Shown here: one piece after another, positions 1-5,984 of the stretch
Layout: every line of letters starts with the position of its first letter
How positions within the stretch are numbered: the first letter of the stretch is position 1
Assembly: GCA_020846515.1 (NCBI GenBank)
Contig: JADLDX010000693.1
Location: forward strand, 1-6,217
Direction of reading: 5' to 3'
From: Pirellulaceae bacterium
GTDB taxonomy: Bacteria > Planctomycetota > Planctomycetia > Pirellulales > Pirellulaceae
DNA length: 6,217 bases
Translations under genes and position numbers: made by a program
Notes under the pieces: generated by a model
Told to the model about the DNA's origin: nothing
Seen by the model: only the letters and a program-made list of their open reading frames with translations
Databases searched by the model: none

Positions 1-344
1 CGCGTGCGATACGCCGTATTATTAGCGACATCATGAAGCAACTGAATTTCGAAGCGTTGGAAGCCGGCAACGGATTGCAGGCTCTCGAATGTCTCGAACA
101 ACATGGCGCGCCCGACGTGGTGCTAGTCGATTGGAACATGCCTGAGATGAACGGCTTGGAGTTCATCAAGGCGGTACGGGCCAATCCACTTTATGCAGAT
201 TTGCCTTTGATGATGGTCACCACAGAAACAGAAATGGAACGCATGGCCCTCGCCTTCATGGCGGGCGTTAATGAGTATGTCATGAAGCCGTTTGATAAAC
301 AGACAATTCACGACAAATTACAACTGCTGGGAATCGGAGTCTGA
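1..344 (+). CDS. cheY: CheY-type single-domain response regulator (5' end outside window)
   Basis: Chemotaxis response regulator: it accepts a phosphoryl group from CheA and, in its phospho form, acts on the flagellar switch or another target. The frame is open from base 3, giving RAIRRII before the first internal ATG at 33. That matches the segment just after the N-terminal acidic pair of CheY, so 33 is not the true start and only about ten residues are missing. Visible receiver landmarks are the phospho-acceptor Asp (codon 129-131, in VDWNMPEMNG), the switch Thr (219-221, in MVTTE), and Tyr-Val-Met-Lys-Pro-Phe with the conserved Lys at 285-287. The Trp after the Asp and the Tyr before KPF match the E. 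coli CheY W58 and Y106 positions. The protein ends right after the receiver fold with no output domain. It is followed by cheB after 2 bases, so the two are co-transcribed. The acidic pocket cannot be checked here. Confidence 0.93.
   Translation, partial: RAIRRIISDIMKQLNFEALEAGNGLQALECLEQHGAPDVVLVDWNMPEMNGLEFIKAVRANPLYADLPLMMVTTETEMERMALAFMAGVNEYVMKPFDKQTIHDKLQLLGIGV
336..339 (+). promoter_or_regulatory. Ribosome binding site of cheB
   Basis: GGAG lies seven bases before the ATG at 347, inside the last codons of cheY. It supports that ATG as the cheB start and suggests that translation of the two genes is coupled. Confidence 0.6.
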
Positions 345-346
345 TC

Positions 347-1447
347 ATGCGCAAGGTTCGTGTTTTGGTGGTCGATGATTCGACCGTCATTCGGCGTCTG
401 TTAACAGATGCACTCAGTTCGGATCCAGCTGTTGAAGTGGCGGCCACCGCGCCCAATGGTCGTATCGCCTTAGCGAAGATTCCACAAATCAACCCAGATG
501 TGATCACCTTGGACATGGAGATGCCTGAAATGGATGGCATCACTACCTTGGTAGAACTGCGCAAGTTGTATCCCAAGTTGCCGGTGATCATGTTCAGTAC
601 GCTGACCCAACGCGGTGCGGAAGCGACGCTGGACGCATTGGCCAAGGGAGCCAACGACTACGTAACCAAACCGGCCAACGTAGGTAGTGTGACTGCCGCA
701 TTACAGAATGTGCGGAATGAGTTGGTGCCGAAGATTAAAGCGTTTTGTCCATGGAGCGCGGCACCGATGGCCCCATTGGTCACCAAACAAAATGAACCCG
801 GCAGCCGGGCTGTGAAATCGGTGGCTCTCCGCAACGCACGCATCGACTGCATCGCCATCGGCGTGTCGACTGGCGGTCCCAGCGCCTTGCAAACTGTCTT
901 GACTAAACTGCCAGGCAATTTGCCAGTGCCGGTGGTTATTGTTCAGCATATGCCGCCAATCTTCACCAAACATCTGGCCGATCGACTGCATCAATTGTCC
1001 GAACTGGATGTTTTCGAAGGTATGCGTGGGGACGCGTTATCGCCGGGTGGTGTGTGGATTGCCCCGGGCGATCATCACATGATCGTTCGCCGTGACGGTC
1101 CAAAGGTGCGCATCGATACGCACCAGCAACCTCCAGAGAACTCATGTCGGCCAGCGGTCGATGTCCTGTTTCGTTCAGTAGCAGAGGTTTATGGCGAACA
1201 CACGCTGGGCGTCGTACTGACGGGTATGGGACAGGATGGTGCTCGTGGTGCAGAAGTCATGCGAGATGCCGGCGGTCGCATCATAGCCCAGGACGAAAAG
1301 AGTTCAGTGGTCTGGGGGATGCCCGGTGCCGTGGTCGGCGCTGGGCTGGCCGACAAAGTTGTACCACTGGATCAAATAGCCTTTGAACTGATTCGCGAAA
1401 CAGATGTGGGTCGGATCAATCGCTCCAGGGAAATGGTGAAAGCCTAA
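347..1447 (+). CDS. cheB: CheB, chemoreceptor glutamate methylesterase/glutamine deamidase
   Basis: Removes methyl groups from receptor glutamates, and deamidates receptor glutamines, in the cytoplasmic signalling array; activated by phosphoryl transfer from CheA. The 366 residues are a normal CheB length. The N-terminal receiver (about 3-122) has the acidic pair D10/D11, phospho-acceptor D56 (in TLDMEMPEMDG), S84 and K108 (VTKP). A linker at about 125-163 joins it to the methylesterase domain (about 166-350). The catalytic triad is visible as S174 in GVSTGG, H201 in VQHMPP and D297 in LTGMGQDGARG; the segment GGRIIAQDE is also typical. All catalytic and phosphorylation residues are present, so the enzyme looks intact. 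The ATG start has a GGAG ribosome binding site and begins exactly where the receiver fold should. It lies 2 bases after cheY and 1 base before cheR, so the opposing adaptation enzymes are made together. Confidence 0.97.
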   Translation: MRKVRVLVVDDSTVIRRLLTDALSSDPAVEVAATAPNGRIALAKIPQINPDVITLDMEMPEMDGITTLVELRKLYPKLPVIMFSTLTQRGAEATLDALAKGANDYVTKPANVGSVTAALQNVRNELVPKIKAFCPWSAAPMAPLVTKQNEPGSRAVKSVALRNARIDCIAIGVSTGGPSALQTVLTKLPGNLPVPVVIVQHMPPIFTKHLADRLHQLSELDVFEGMRGDALSPGGVWIAPGDHHMIVRRDGPKVRIDTHQQPPENSCRPAVDVLFRSVAEVYGEHTLGVVLTGMGQDGARGAEVMRDAGGRIIAQDEKSSVVWGMPGAVVGAGLADKVVPLDQIAFELIRETDVGRINRSREMVKA

Positions 1448-1448
1448 C

Positions 1449-2291
1449 ATGACTACCGCAACAGCCACCCTCACGGGCAGTTCTTTTACATTCATCAGCG
1501 ACTTGGTGCGCGAACGTTCGGCCATCGTCCTGGAACCAGGTAAGTCCTACCTGGTCGAATCTCGCTTGTCACCTGTGGCCCGCGAGCAAGGCTTGCATTC
1601 CGTAGATGAATTGGTCGACGCCTTGCGCCGTCCAGGTGCCCAGGCACTGACACGCAAAGTCGTTGAAGCGATGACGACGAACGAGACCAGTTTCTTTCGG
1701 GACCTGCATCCGTTTGAAGCCCTGAAGACTTCGATCTTGCCCGAATTAATCAACAATCGTGCGCGGGAACGCACATTGTCGATCTGGTCCAATGCCTGCT
1801 CCAGCGGTCAGGAAGTGTATACCATCGCGATGATTCTGCGCGAACACTTCCCACAACTGACAGGTTGGAAGGTCCGCCTGATCGCTAGCGATCTGTCCAC
1901 TCAGATTCTAGCCAAGGCCCGGCAGGGTATCTTCAATCAAACAGAGGTCAATCGCGGTCTGCCGCTGCCCATGCTGCTGAAGTACTTTCAGAAAAGTGGT
2001 TTGACCTGGCAGGTCAAAGACGAAATCCGGAACATGGTCGAGTTCTGCGAAATCAATTTGGTCGAAGCCTGGCCAGTGTTACCACCCATGGATGTGATCT
2101 TTCTCCGCAATGTGTTGATCTATTTCTCGCCCGAAACGAAGAAAGAGATTCTGGGTAAGGCTCGGCAAGTCTTGAGGCCTGATGGCTACATGTTCTTGGG
2201 CGGTGCTGAAACCACTATGAATCTCGACTCGGCGTTCGACAGAGTGACCGTTGGCAAAGCGACATGTTATCGCATCGGTAAGCCATGTTGA
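1449..2291 (+). CDS. cheR: CheR, chemoreceptor glutamate O-methyltransferase
   Basis: Transfers methyl groups from S-adenosylmethionine to receptor glutamates, opposing CheB. The 280 residues match the family length. The helical N-terminal domain (about 12-80) ends in the conserved TTNETSFFRD (76-85). The methyltransferase domain follows, with the SAM-binding motif WSNACSSGQE (113-122), the acidic motif IASDLS (145-150), and FLRNVLIYF (218-226) before the last strands. Two details differ from the commonest form. Position 123 is Val where many CheRs have Pro (GQEPY). The loop after LLKYF (176-180) is short, which in the family goes with enzymes that do not bind a receptor C-terminal pentapeptide; this last point is inference from remembered sequences. 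The ATG lies one base after the cheB stop, with a weak GGTGA ribosome binding site at 1435-1439 inside cheB. No tetratricopeptide or other C-terminal extension is present. Confidence 0.96.
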   Translation: MTTATATLTGSSFTFISDLVRERSAIVLEPGKSYLVESRLSPVAREQGLHSVDELVDALRRPGAQALTRKVVEAMTTNETSFFRDLHPFEALKTSILPELINNRARERTLSIWSNACSSGQEVYTIAMILREHFPQLTGWKVRLIASDLSTQILAKARQGIFNQTEVNRGLPLPMLLKYFQKSGLTWQVKDEIRNMVEFCEINLVEAWPVLPPMDVIFLRNVLIYFSPETKKEILGKARQVLRPDGYMFLGGAETTMNLDSAFDRVTVGKATCYRIGKPC

Positions 2292-2372
2292 CGCAGCGTG
2301 TCTTTCAGAAGCATGTACTTGGCAGGCGATGACGCCCGCAAACCAATTCAGTCACGATTAGCAACCAGAACA

Positions 2373-2406
2373 GCGCGATAGTCATTCGGCTAGAGGCCAA
2401 TCGCGC
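2373..2406. repeat. Inverted repeat with nested short stem upstream of cheX
   Basis: GCGCGAT at 2373-2379 pairs perfectly with ATCGCGC at 2400-2406. Inside the 20-base loop, GGC (2388-2390) can pair with GCC (2396-2398). As RNA this is a two-tier stem-loop ending about 40 bases before the cheX GTG. There is no T-run after it, so it does not look like a classic terminator. An RNA-stabilising or leader structure, a protein site, or chance are all possible. Confidence 0.35.
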
Positions 2407-2435
2407 GGATCACCACCTCTGTTCGTCCAATATTC

Positions 2436-2439
2436 GGAG
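2436..2439 (+). promoter_or_regulatory. Ribosome binding site deciding the GTG start of cheX
   Basis: GGAG sits eight bases before the GTG at 2448. No ATG in that frame gives the full CheX domain, so this site fixes GTG as the start. Confidence 0.65.
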
Positions 2440-2447
2440 CCACGCTT

Positions 2448-2903
2448 GTGTTACCATCTAGCGAAGAAATATTCTCGATTGCTCAAAATGTGCTCGATAC
2501 CATGGTCAAAGTGGAATCGACTCTTGATTTAGTCCTCGCCCCGGCGCATCCCACTCACGTCACTGGCTGTATTCAGATCATTGGTACGTGGCAAGGTGCG
2601 GTCGTGCTGCAAACTACCGAAGACTTCGCACGTAATGCGGCCGCACGCATGCTTTGCCTGGAGGACGACGAACTTACGGCAGCCGACATACAAGATGCCA
2701 TGGCCGAGATCACCAACATGATCGGTGGCAATATCAAGAGTCAGGTGCCCGGTCCGTCCTACCTCTTGTTGCCCAGTGTGACCACAGGCGCCGATAACTT
2801 TCGACTAGCTCATGCTCATCCGGTTAACGATATCACGTTGAATGTGGCTTGCCAGCCACTGCGCATTCTGCTGTGCGAACAACGCGCCCGCACTCCTCGG
2901 TGA
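2448..2903 (+). CDS. cheX: CheX-family chemotaxis phosphatase
   Basis: Members of the CheC/CheX/FliY family hydrolyse the phospho-aspartate of CheY and so end the signal. This 151-residue protein is one CheX-like domain with a single active-site helix: AEITNMIGGNIKS (86-98), giving the family's paired residues E87 and N90 followed by the conserved Gly and Asn. The strand-rich flanks, such as VTGCIQIIGTWQGAVVLQ (38-55) and LNVACQPLRILL (131-142), fit the CheX fold. CheC and FliY proteins usually carry two such helices; only one is present, which is why I call CheX. It starts at GTG (ribosome binding site at 2436-2439). It lies 156 bases after cheR on the same strand, and no cheZ is seen, so it is the obvious candidate to dephosphorylate the CheY at the start of the window. 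That pairing is inferred. The assignment is from motifs only; a more distant CheX-like regulator is the main alternative. Confidence 0.85.
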   Translation: MLPSSEEIFSIAQNVLDTMVKVESTLDLVLAPAHPTHVTGCIQIIGTWQGAVVLQTTEDFARNAAARMLCLEDDELTAADIQDAMAEITNMIGGNIKSQVPGPSYLLLPSVTTGADNFRLAHAHPVNDITLNVACQPLRILLCEQRARTPR

Positions 2904-2905
2904 AC

Positions 2906-2926
2906 GCGGTACCGCCTGCAGGGCGG
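2906..2926. repeat. Overlapping GC-rich palindromes just after cheX
   Basis: GCGGTACCGC (2906-2915) is a perfect 10-base palindrome. It overlaps a hairpin of CCGCC (2912-2916), loop TGCAG, GGCGG (2922-2926). The two structures are mutually exclusive in RNA because they share 2912-2915. They begin two bases after the cheX stop and may be part of a transcript-end structure. Confidence 0.4.
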
Positions 2927-2937
2927 CCGCGCAGGTC

Positions 2938-2965
2938 GTCCAGCCGCTGGCAGAACCGGCTGGAC
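2938..2965 (+). terminator. Candidate terminator hairpin of the che operon
   Basis: GTCCAGCCG (2938-2946) and CGGCTGGAC (2957-2965) form a perfect 9-base-pair, GC-rich stem with a 10-base loop, 34 bases after the cheX stop. The following bases, TGTTCC, are not a proper T-run, so intrinsic termination would be weak. The stem may instead protect the 3' end of the message. Its place between two separately transcribed units favours an end-of-operon role. Confidence 0.45.
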
Positions 2966-2979
2966 TGTTCCATCAAATA

Positions 2980-2997
2980 ACGTCAACCGGATGACGT
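2980..2997. promoter_or_regulatory. Near-perfect 18-base palindrome upstream of the kinase promoter
   Basis: ACGTCAACCGGATGACGT equals its own reverse complement at 16 of 18 positions; only the A/A pair at 2986 and 2991 breaks symmetry. Its centre is about 80 bases before the predicted transcription start of the kinase gene, a usual place for an activator of a sigma-70-type promoter. No regulator can be named, and chance is not excluded. Confidence 0.35.
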
Positions 2998-3023
2998 CTG
3001 GGCGGTAGGGTGGCAGGGACAGC

Positions 3024-3045
3024 TGAGATCAGCATTTCCATCTCA
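3024..3045. promoter_or_regulatory. Dyad overlapping the -35 region of the kinase promoter (possible operator)
   Basis: TGAGAT (3024-3029) and ATCTCA (3040-3045) are a perfect inverted repeat with a 10-base spacer. The dyad covers the -35 position of the promoter whose -10 box is at 3056-3061. A protein bound here would compete with or contact RNA polymerase. No regulator can be assigned from the sequence. Confidence 0.3.
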
Positions 3046-3052
3046 ATACTTG

Positions 3053-3061
3053 TGCTATAAT
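3053..3061 (+). promoter_or_regulatory. Extended -10 promoter of the hybrid kinase gene
   Basis: TGCTATAAT is a perfect TATAAT box (3056-3061) preceded by the extended -10 element TG at 3053-3054. The -35 region is poor: TTTCCA (3035-3040) is the best match and is spaced only 15 bases away. That is tolerable with an extended -10. The predicted start of transcription is near 3068, leaving a leader of about 38 bases to the TTG at 3106 or 83 bases to the ATG at 3151. Confidence 0.6.
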
Positions 3062-3105
3062 GGTCGTCGGGCCTTAAGGAATTCTGCTTCGAAGACCATC
3101 GATGT

Positions 3106-5937
3106 TTGGGCGATGAGTCCGCTGCTGGTCTGCGTAAGATTGGAAACGCGATGCTGGCCTGCCGAAGTCTTACAGCGCACTTTGTTATAGCTCACTATGT
3201 TATCGCCGTCGCATCTATGCTCGTGGCGATCTCGGTCGGCGTTTTCTTTGAGCCAACCTTTGGAGATGGGTTCCCGTTTGCCACCATGATCGTGGCAGTG
3301 ATGATATCGGGTTGGTATGGAGGCTTTGGTCCAGGACTGGTGACCGCGCTCAGCGGAGCGGTCGCGTTGATAGTTCTTGTCTTGAACCCTGAGGGCTGGT
3401 TGTCGGTATCGGACGTGGAAAGCCAAGCGGGATTGCTGGCCTATCTGGTGGTCACGGTAGGCATGGCCACCGTTTGTGGGTTTATGCGTCGAGCCGTATG
3501 TCGGGCGGAGCAGAGGACCGCGGAAGTCGTTCGAGCACTCGAAGAAAAATTGCTGGTTGAACGTAGTCTCAATCGCACCGCTACTCAACTGGAACGCAGT
3601 GACGCCTTTCACCGATTGGTAACGGAGCTAACTTCTGATTTCACCTTTCGTCTGGCGCTGAACGGTCAGGATGGAAAGCTGGATTATGTTTCGCCAGGCT
3701 TTGTCTCGATTACGGGTTACACATTGGAGCAAGTGCAGGAGCGCGGCGGTTGGCAAAGTATCCTGCATCCGGATGACGTCTCCATTGCCGTGCGCACACT
3801 GCAACTAGCCATCGCGGGCACGCCGGATCGATCGGAACTGCGGATCATCAATCGTCAATCGCAAACGTGTTGGATTCGCTACTTGACACAGCCACAGCGA
3901 TCCCCGACCGGCGAAGTGACAGGCCTGGTGGGCGCGGCCCAACACATCACCGAGCAACGCAGACTGGAAGTCGATCGACTTCAACTACTCAGTGAGTTAG
4001 CTGAGAAGAGCGCGTTTATCGAAGCAGTTCTCGGTCAGGTACCAGTCGGTATTGTCGTGGCGGATGCTGCCACAGGTTCACTAGTGACCACCAACCGAGA
4101 AGCTCAGCGCGTGACCGGCATTGATTACCAAACCGGCCTGTCCATCGACGAAGTCTACAGTTCCAACAGCTGCCATGGCTATCGAGCCGATGGGAGTGAA
4201 TATTCTTCGGGACATTGGCCCATGCAACGTGCATTGCGTGGCGAAGTGATTCACGACGAGAAAGTAACGCTGACCAGTCAACATCGTGGACCATTGCATC
4301 TGAGTTTTAACGCTGGTCCGATCACTGATCGCGAGGGAAATGTCATCGCGGCTGTCACCGTGTTTCATGACGAATCCCAACGCCGACTCAGCGAGGAACA
4401 AGTGCGTGAATCACAGCGTTTTTTGCGGTGCTCCCTGGATTCACTTTCCAGTCACATCGCCGTGCTTGACGAAACTGGATGTATTCTGGAGGTGAACGAA
4501 GCCTGGCGAAGGTTTGGCGATGAGAATAATTTTTCTTACTTCGCTTATGGCGTCGGGTCGAATTACTTGGCACCCTTTGAGAGTGAGACGCTCCAATGTG
4601 GTGACGGCCCCAGCATTGCCAGCGGCATTCGCGATGTCATTGCCGGCAAGCGAGAAATGTTTGAGTTCGAGTATCCTTGTCATTCGCCCACGGAACAACG
4701 CTGGTTTTTGCTGCGAGTCACCCGCTTTAAAACTCCTGGCCCGACGCGAGTGGTCATCGCTCATGAGAATGTGACTAAGCTTCGCGAGGCCATGGACCTG
4801 CTCCGCGAAGCCGATCGTCGCAAAGACGAATTCTTGGCAACGCTGGCTCATGAACTCCGTAACCCATTGGCACCCATCTGTAACGCTGTACAAATACTCA
4901 AACTGCCGCAGTGCGACGAGCATAGCCGCTACAAAACGTTGGAGATGATCGAGCGACAGGCGTCTCAACTGACCAGATTGGTCGATGATCTGCTGGACGT
5001 CTCGCGCGTCATGCGCGGCAAGATTCAGTTGCGACGTGAGCGAGTCGATTTGACTAGTGTGTTGCTACAAGCCGTCGAGACGTCGGAACCCCTAATACGT
5101 TCCAAGCAACACACTCTCGATCTGGAATGCGTGGACCAAGATCTGCACGTTTACGCCGACCCCATTCGTTTGTTGCAGATTTTATGCAACCTAATCACCA
5201 ATGCGGCCAAATACACAGAACCCCAGGGCGTGATCAAGGTTAAGGCCTGCAGTGAAGGGAATAGTGTGGTCATTCGTATTCGCGACAACGGTATCGGCAT
5301 TCATGCCGACCAGTTGCACGGTATTTTTGACCTATTTATGCAAGTTGATCATGCGACGACGCGGGCGCAAGGCGGCTTGGGTATCGGTTTGACATTGGTT
5401 AAGAATTTAGTCGAACTGCATGAAGGCAGCGTACGCGTCAGCAGTGCTGGCTTGGGGCATGGCAGCGAGTTCACCGTGCGCATGCCGCTTGCGAAACCAG
5501 AAGAGTCAAAAGCCGACCAGCCCCATGGCCCGGCCAGCGGTGAAACTGGTCGCGCGACCAGTCAAGGTTGCCGAGTTCTAGTCGTCGACGATAATCGCGA
5601 TGCCGCCAATAGCCTGGCGCTGCTCCTGAGGAGCTTGGGACACAACGTTTTCGTAGCCCACTGCGGCCAATCGGCGCTGGGAATGGCGGCGGATTCACGC
5701 CCAGATGTTGTCTTCTTAGACATTGGCATGCCGGCGATGGACGGATACGAAGTCGCTCGCCGGTTGCGGGCGGACCCAGCCAACGAAGAGATCTGCCTGG
5801 CGGCTTTGACCGGTTGGGGCCAGGCGGAAGATCGCCGTCGCACAGCCGAGGCCGGCTTTGATTATCACATCGTGAAACCACCCGAACTGTCGGTGCTGCT
5901 GAACGTGATCGGCGAGGCCCAATCGATCAAACGCTAG
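3106..5937 (+). CDS. Membrane-anchored hybrid sensor histidine kinase (DUF4118-like, three PAS, HisKA-HATPase, receiver)
   Basis: Senses a signal, autophosphorylates on histidine using ATP and passes the phosphoryl group to its own receiver. Counting from TTG 3106 (943 residues), four hydrophobic segments lie at about 27-47, 57-74, 76-94 and 108-127; the wording FGPGLVTALSG resembles the DUF4118 sensor of KdpD-like kinases. A charged, probably coiled stretch (about 128-168) leads to PAS 1 (170-285, YVSPGFVSITGYT and HPDD), PAS 2 (302-428) and PAS 3 (436-560, GVGSNYLAP and FEYPCHSPTEQRWF). The kinase core has H582 in AHELRNP, N695/N699 in NLITNAAKYT, DNGIG (727-731), and GGLGIGL (756-762). The receiver (823-940) has D828/D829, phospho-acceptor D872, T902 and K924; all key residues are intact. 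There is no DNA-binding or Hpt domain, so the downstream partner is unknown. The start is uncertain: TTG 3106 has no good ribosome binding site, whereas ATG 3151 (residue 16) has GGAAA five bases before it and still precedes the membrane region. Two TAG stops are adjacent (5935-5940). Confidence 0.93.
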   Translation: MGDESAAGLRKIGNAMLACRSLTAHFVIAHYVIAVASMLVAISVGVFFEPTFGDGFPFATMIVAVMISGWYGGFGPGLVTALSGAVALIVLVLNPEGWLSVSDVESQAGLLAYLVVTVGMATVCGFMRRAVCRAEQRTAEVVRALEEKLLVERSLNRTATQLERSDAFHRLVTELTSDFTFRLALNGQDGKLDYVSPGFVSITGYTLEQVQERGGWQSILHPDDVSIAVRTLQLAIAGTPDRSELRIINRQSQTCWIRYLTQPQRSPTGEVTGLVGAAQHITEQRRLEVDRLQLLSELAEKSAFIEAVLGQVPVGIVVADAATGSLVTTNREAQRVTGIDYQTGLSIDEVYSSNSCHGYRADGSEYSSGHWPMQRALRGEVIHDEKVTLTSQHRGPLHLSFNAGPITDREGNVIAAVTVFHDESQRRLSEEQVRESQRFLRCSLDSLSSHIAVLDETGCILEVNEAWRRFGDENNFSYFAYGVGSNYLAPFESETLQCGDGPSIASGIRDVIAGKREMFEFEYPCHSPTEQRWFLLRVTRFKTPGPTRVVIAHENVTKLREAMDLLREADRRKDEFLATLAHELRNPLAPICNAVQILKLPQCDEHSRYKTLEMIERQASQLTRLVDDLLDVSRVMRGKIQLRRERVDLTSVLLQAVETSEPLIRSKQHTLDLECVDQDLHVYADPIRLLQILCNLITNAAKYTEPQGVIKVKACSEGNSVVIRIRDNGIGIHADQLHGIFDLFMQVDHATTRAQGGLGIGLTLVKNLVELHEGSVRVSSAGLGHGSEFTVRMPLAKPEESKADQPHGPASGETGRATSQGCRVLVVDDNRDAANSLALLLRSLGHNVFVAHCGQSALGMAADSRPDVVFLDIGMPAMDGYEVARRLRADPANEEICLAALTGWGQAEDRRRTAEAGFDYHIVKPPELSVLLNVIGEAQSIKR
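5545..5562. repeat. Perfect 18-base palindrome in the kinase-receiver linker
   Basis: ACTGGTCGCGCGACCAGT is identical to its reverse complement over all 18 bases. It lies inside the kinase gene and encodes T-G-R-A-T-S (residues 814-819), in the low-complexity linker between the ATPase domain and the receiver, where sequence is free to vary. It could be a protein site, a recombination remnant or chance. Confidence 0.5.
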
Positions 5938-5984
5938 TAGCAATTCGTCTATTCGGCCAATGCTCTCTAGAGGAAAGCGGTGGC

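Larger units (their letters stand above)
2292..2447. other. cheR-cheX intergenic region with no gene
   Basis: This 156-base gap breaks the otherwise tight packing of the che genes. I see no convincing reading frame and no good sigma-70 promoter. TTGACG at 2288-2293 and TTGGCA at 2319-2324 resemble -35 boxes but have no partner -10 at proper spacing. It holds a small hairpin (GGCG-ATGA-CGCC, within about 2323-2336) and the larger inverted repeat listed separately. cheX could be read through from cheR or have a promoter I cannot recognise. Confidence 0.6.

Noticed and set aside
33..344. ATG at 33 as the start of cheY
   Set aside because: The frame is open upstream to the window edge and reads RAIRRIISDI, the usual CheY sequence just after the acidic pocket, so the gene begins outside the window.
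1069..1085. Inverted repeat CGATCAT-CAC-ATGATCG in cheB
   Set aside because: Short, inside conserved coding sequence (the APGDHHM region), and within chance expectation.
1535..1555. Perfect 8-base-pair hairpin ACCAGGTA-AGTCC-TACCTGGT in early cheR
   Set aside because: About one such stem with a short loop is expected by chance in a window this size, and it lies in well-conserved coding sequence.
3113..3190. 25-codon frame starting ATG 3113 that overlaps the kinase start in another frame
   Set aside because: No ribosome binding site and no recognisable peptide; the kinase frame is uninterrupted, so no frameshift needs explaining.
3055..3612. Long minus-strand open frame opposite the kinase N-terminus
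   Set aside because: It is antisense to a clear membrane and PAS region, matches no family I recognise, and covers the promoter; a shadow of the plus-strand gene.
4441..4968. Minus-strand open frame of 175 codons opposite the third PAS domain and histidine box
   Set aside because: Fully antisense to strongly conserved kinase sequence, with no recognisable motif or ribosome binding site.
5965..5972. CTCTAGAG palindrome between the convergent kinase and peptidase genes as a terminator
   Set aside because: It has no loop, is only eight bases long and lacks a T-run on either strand.
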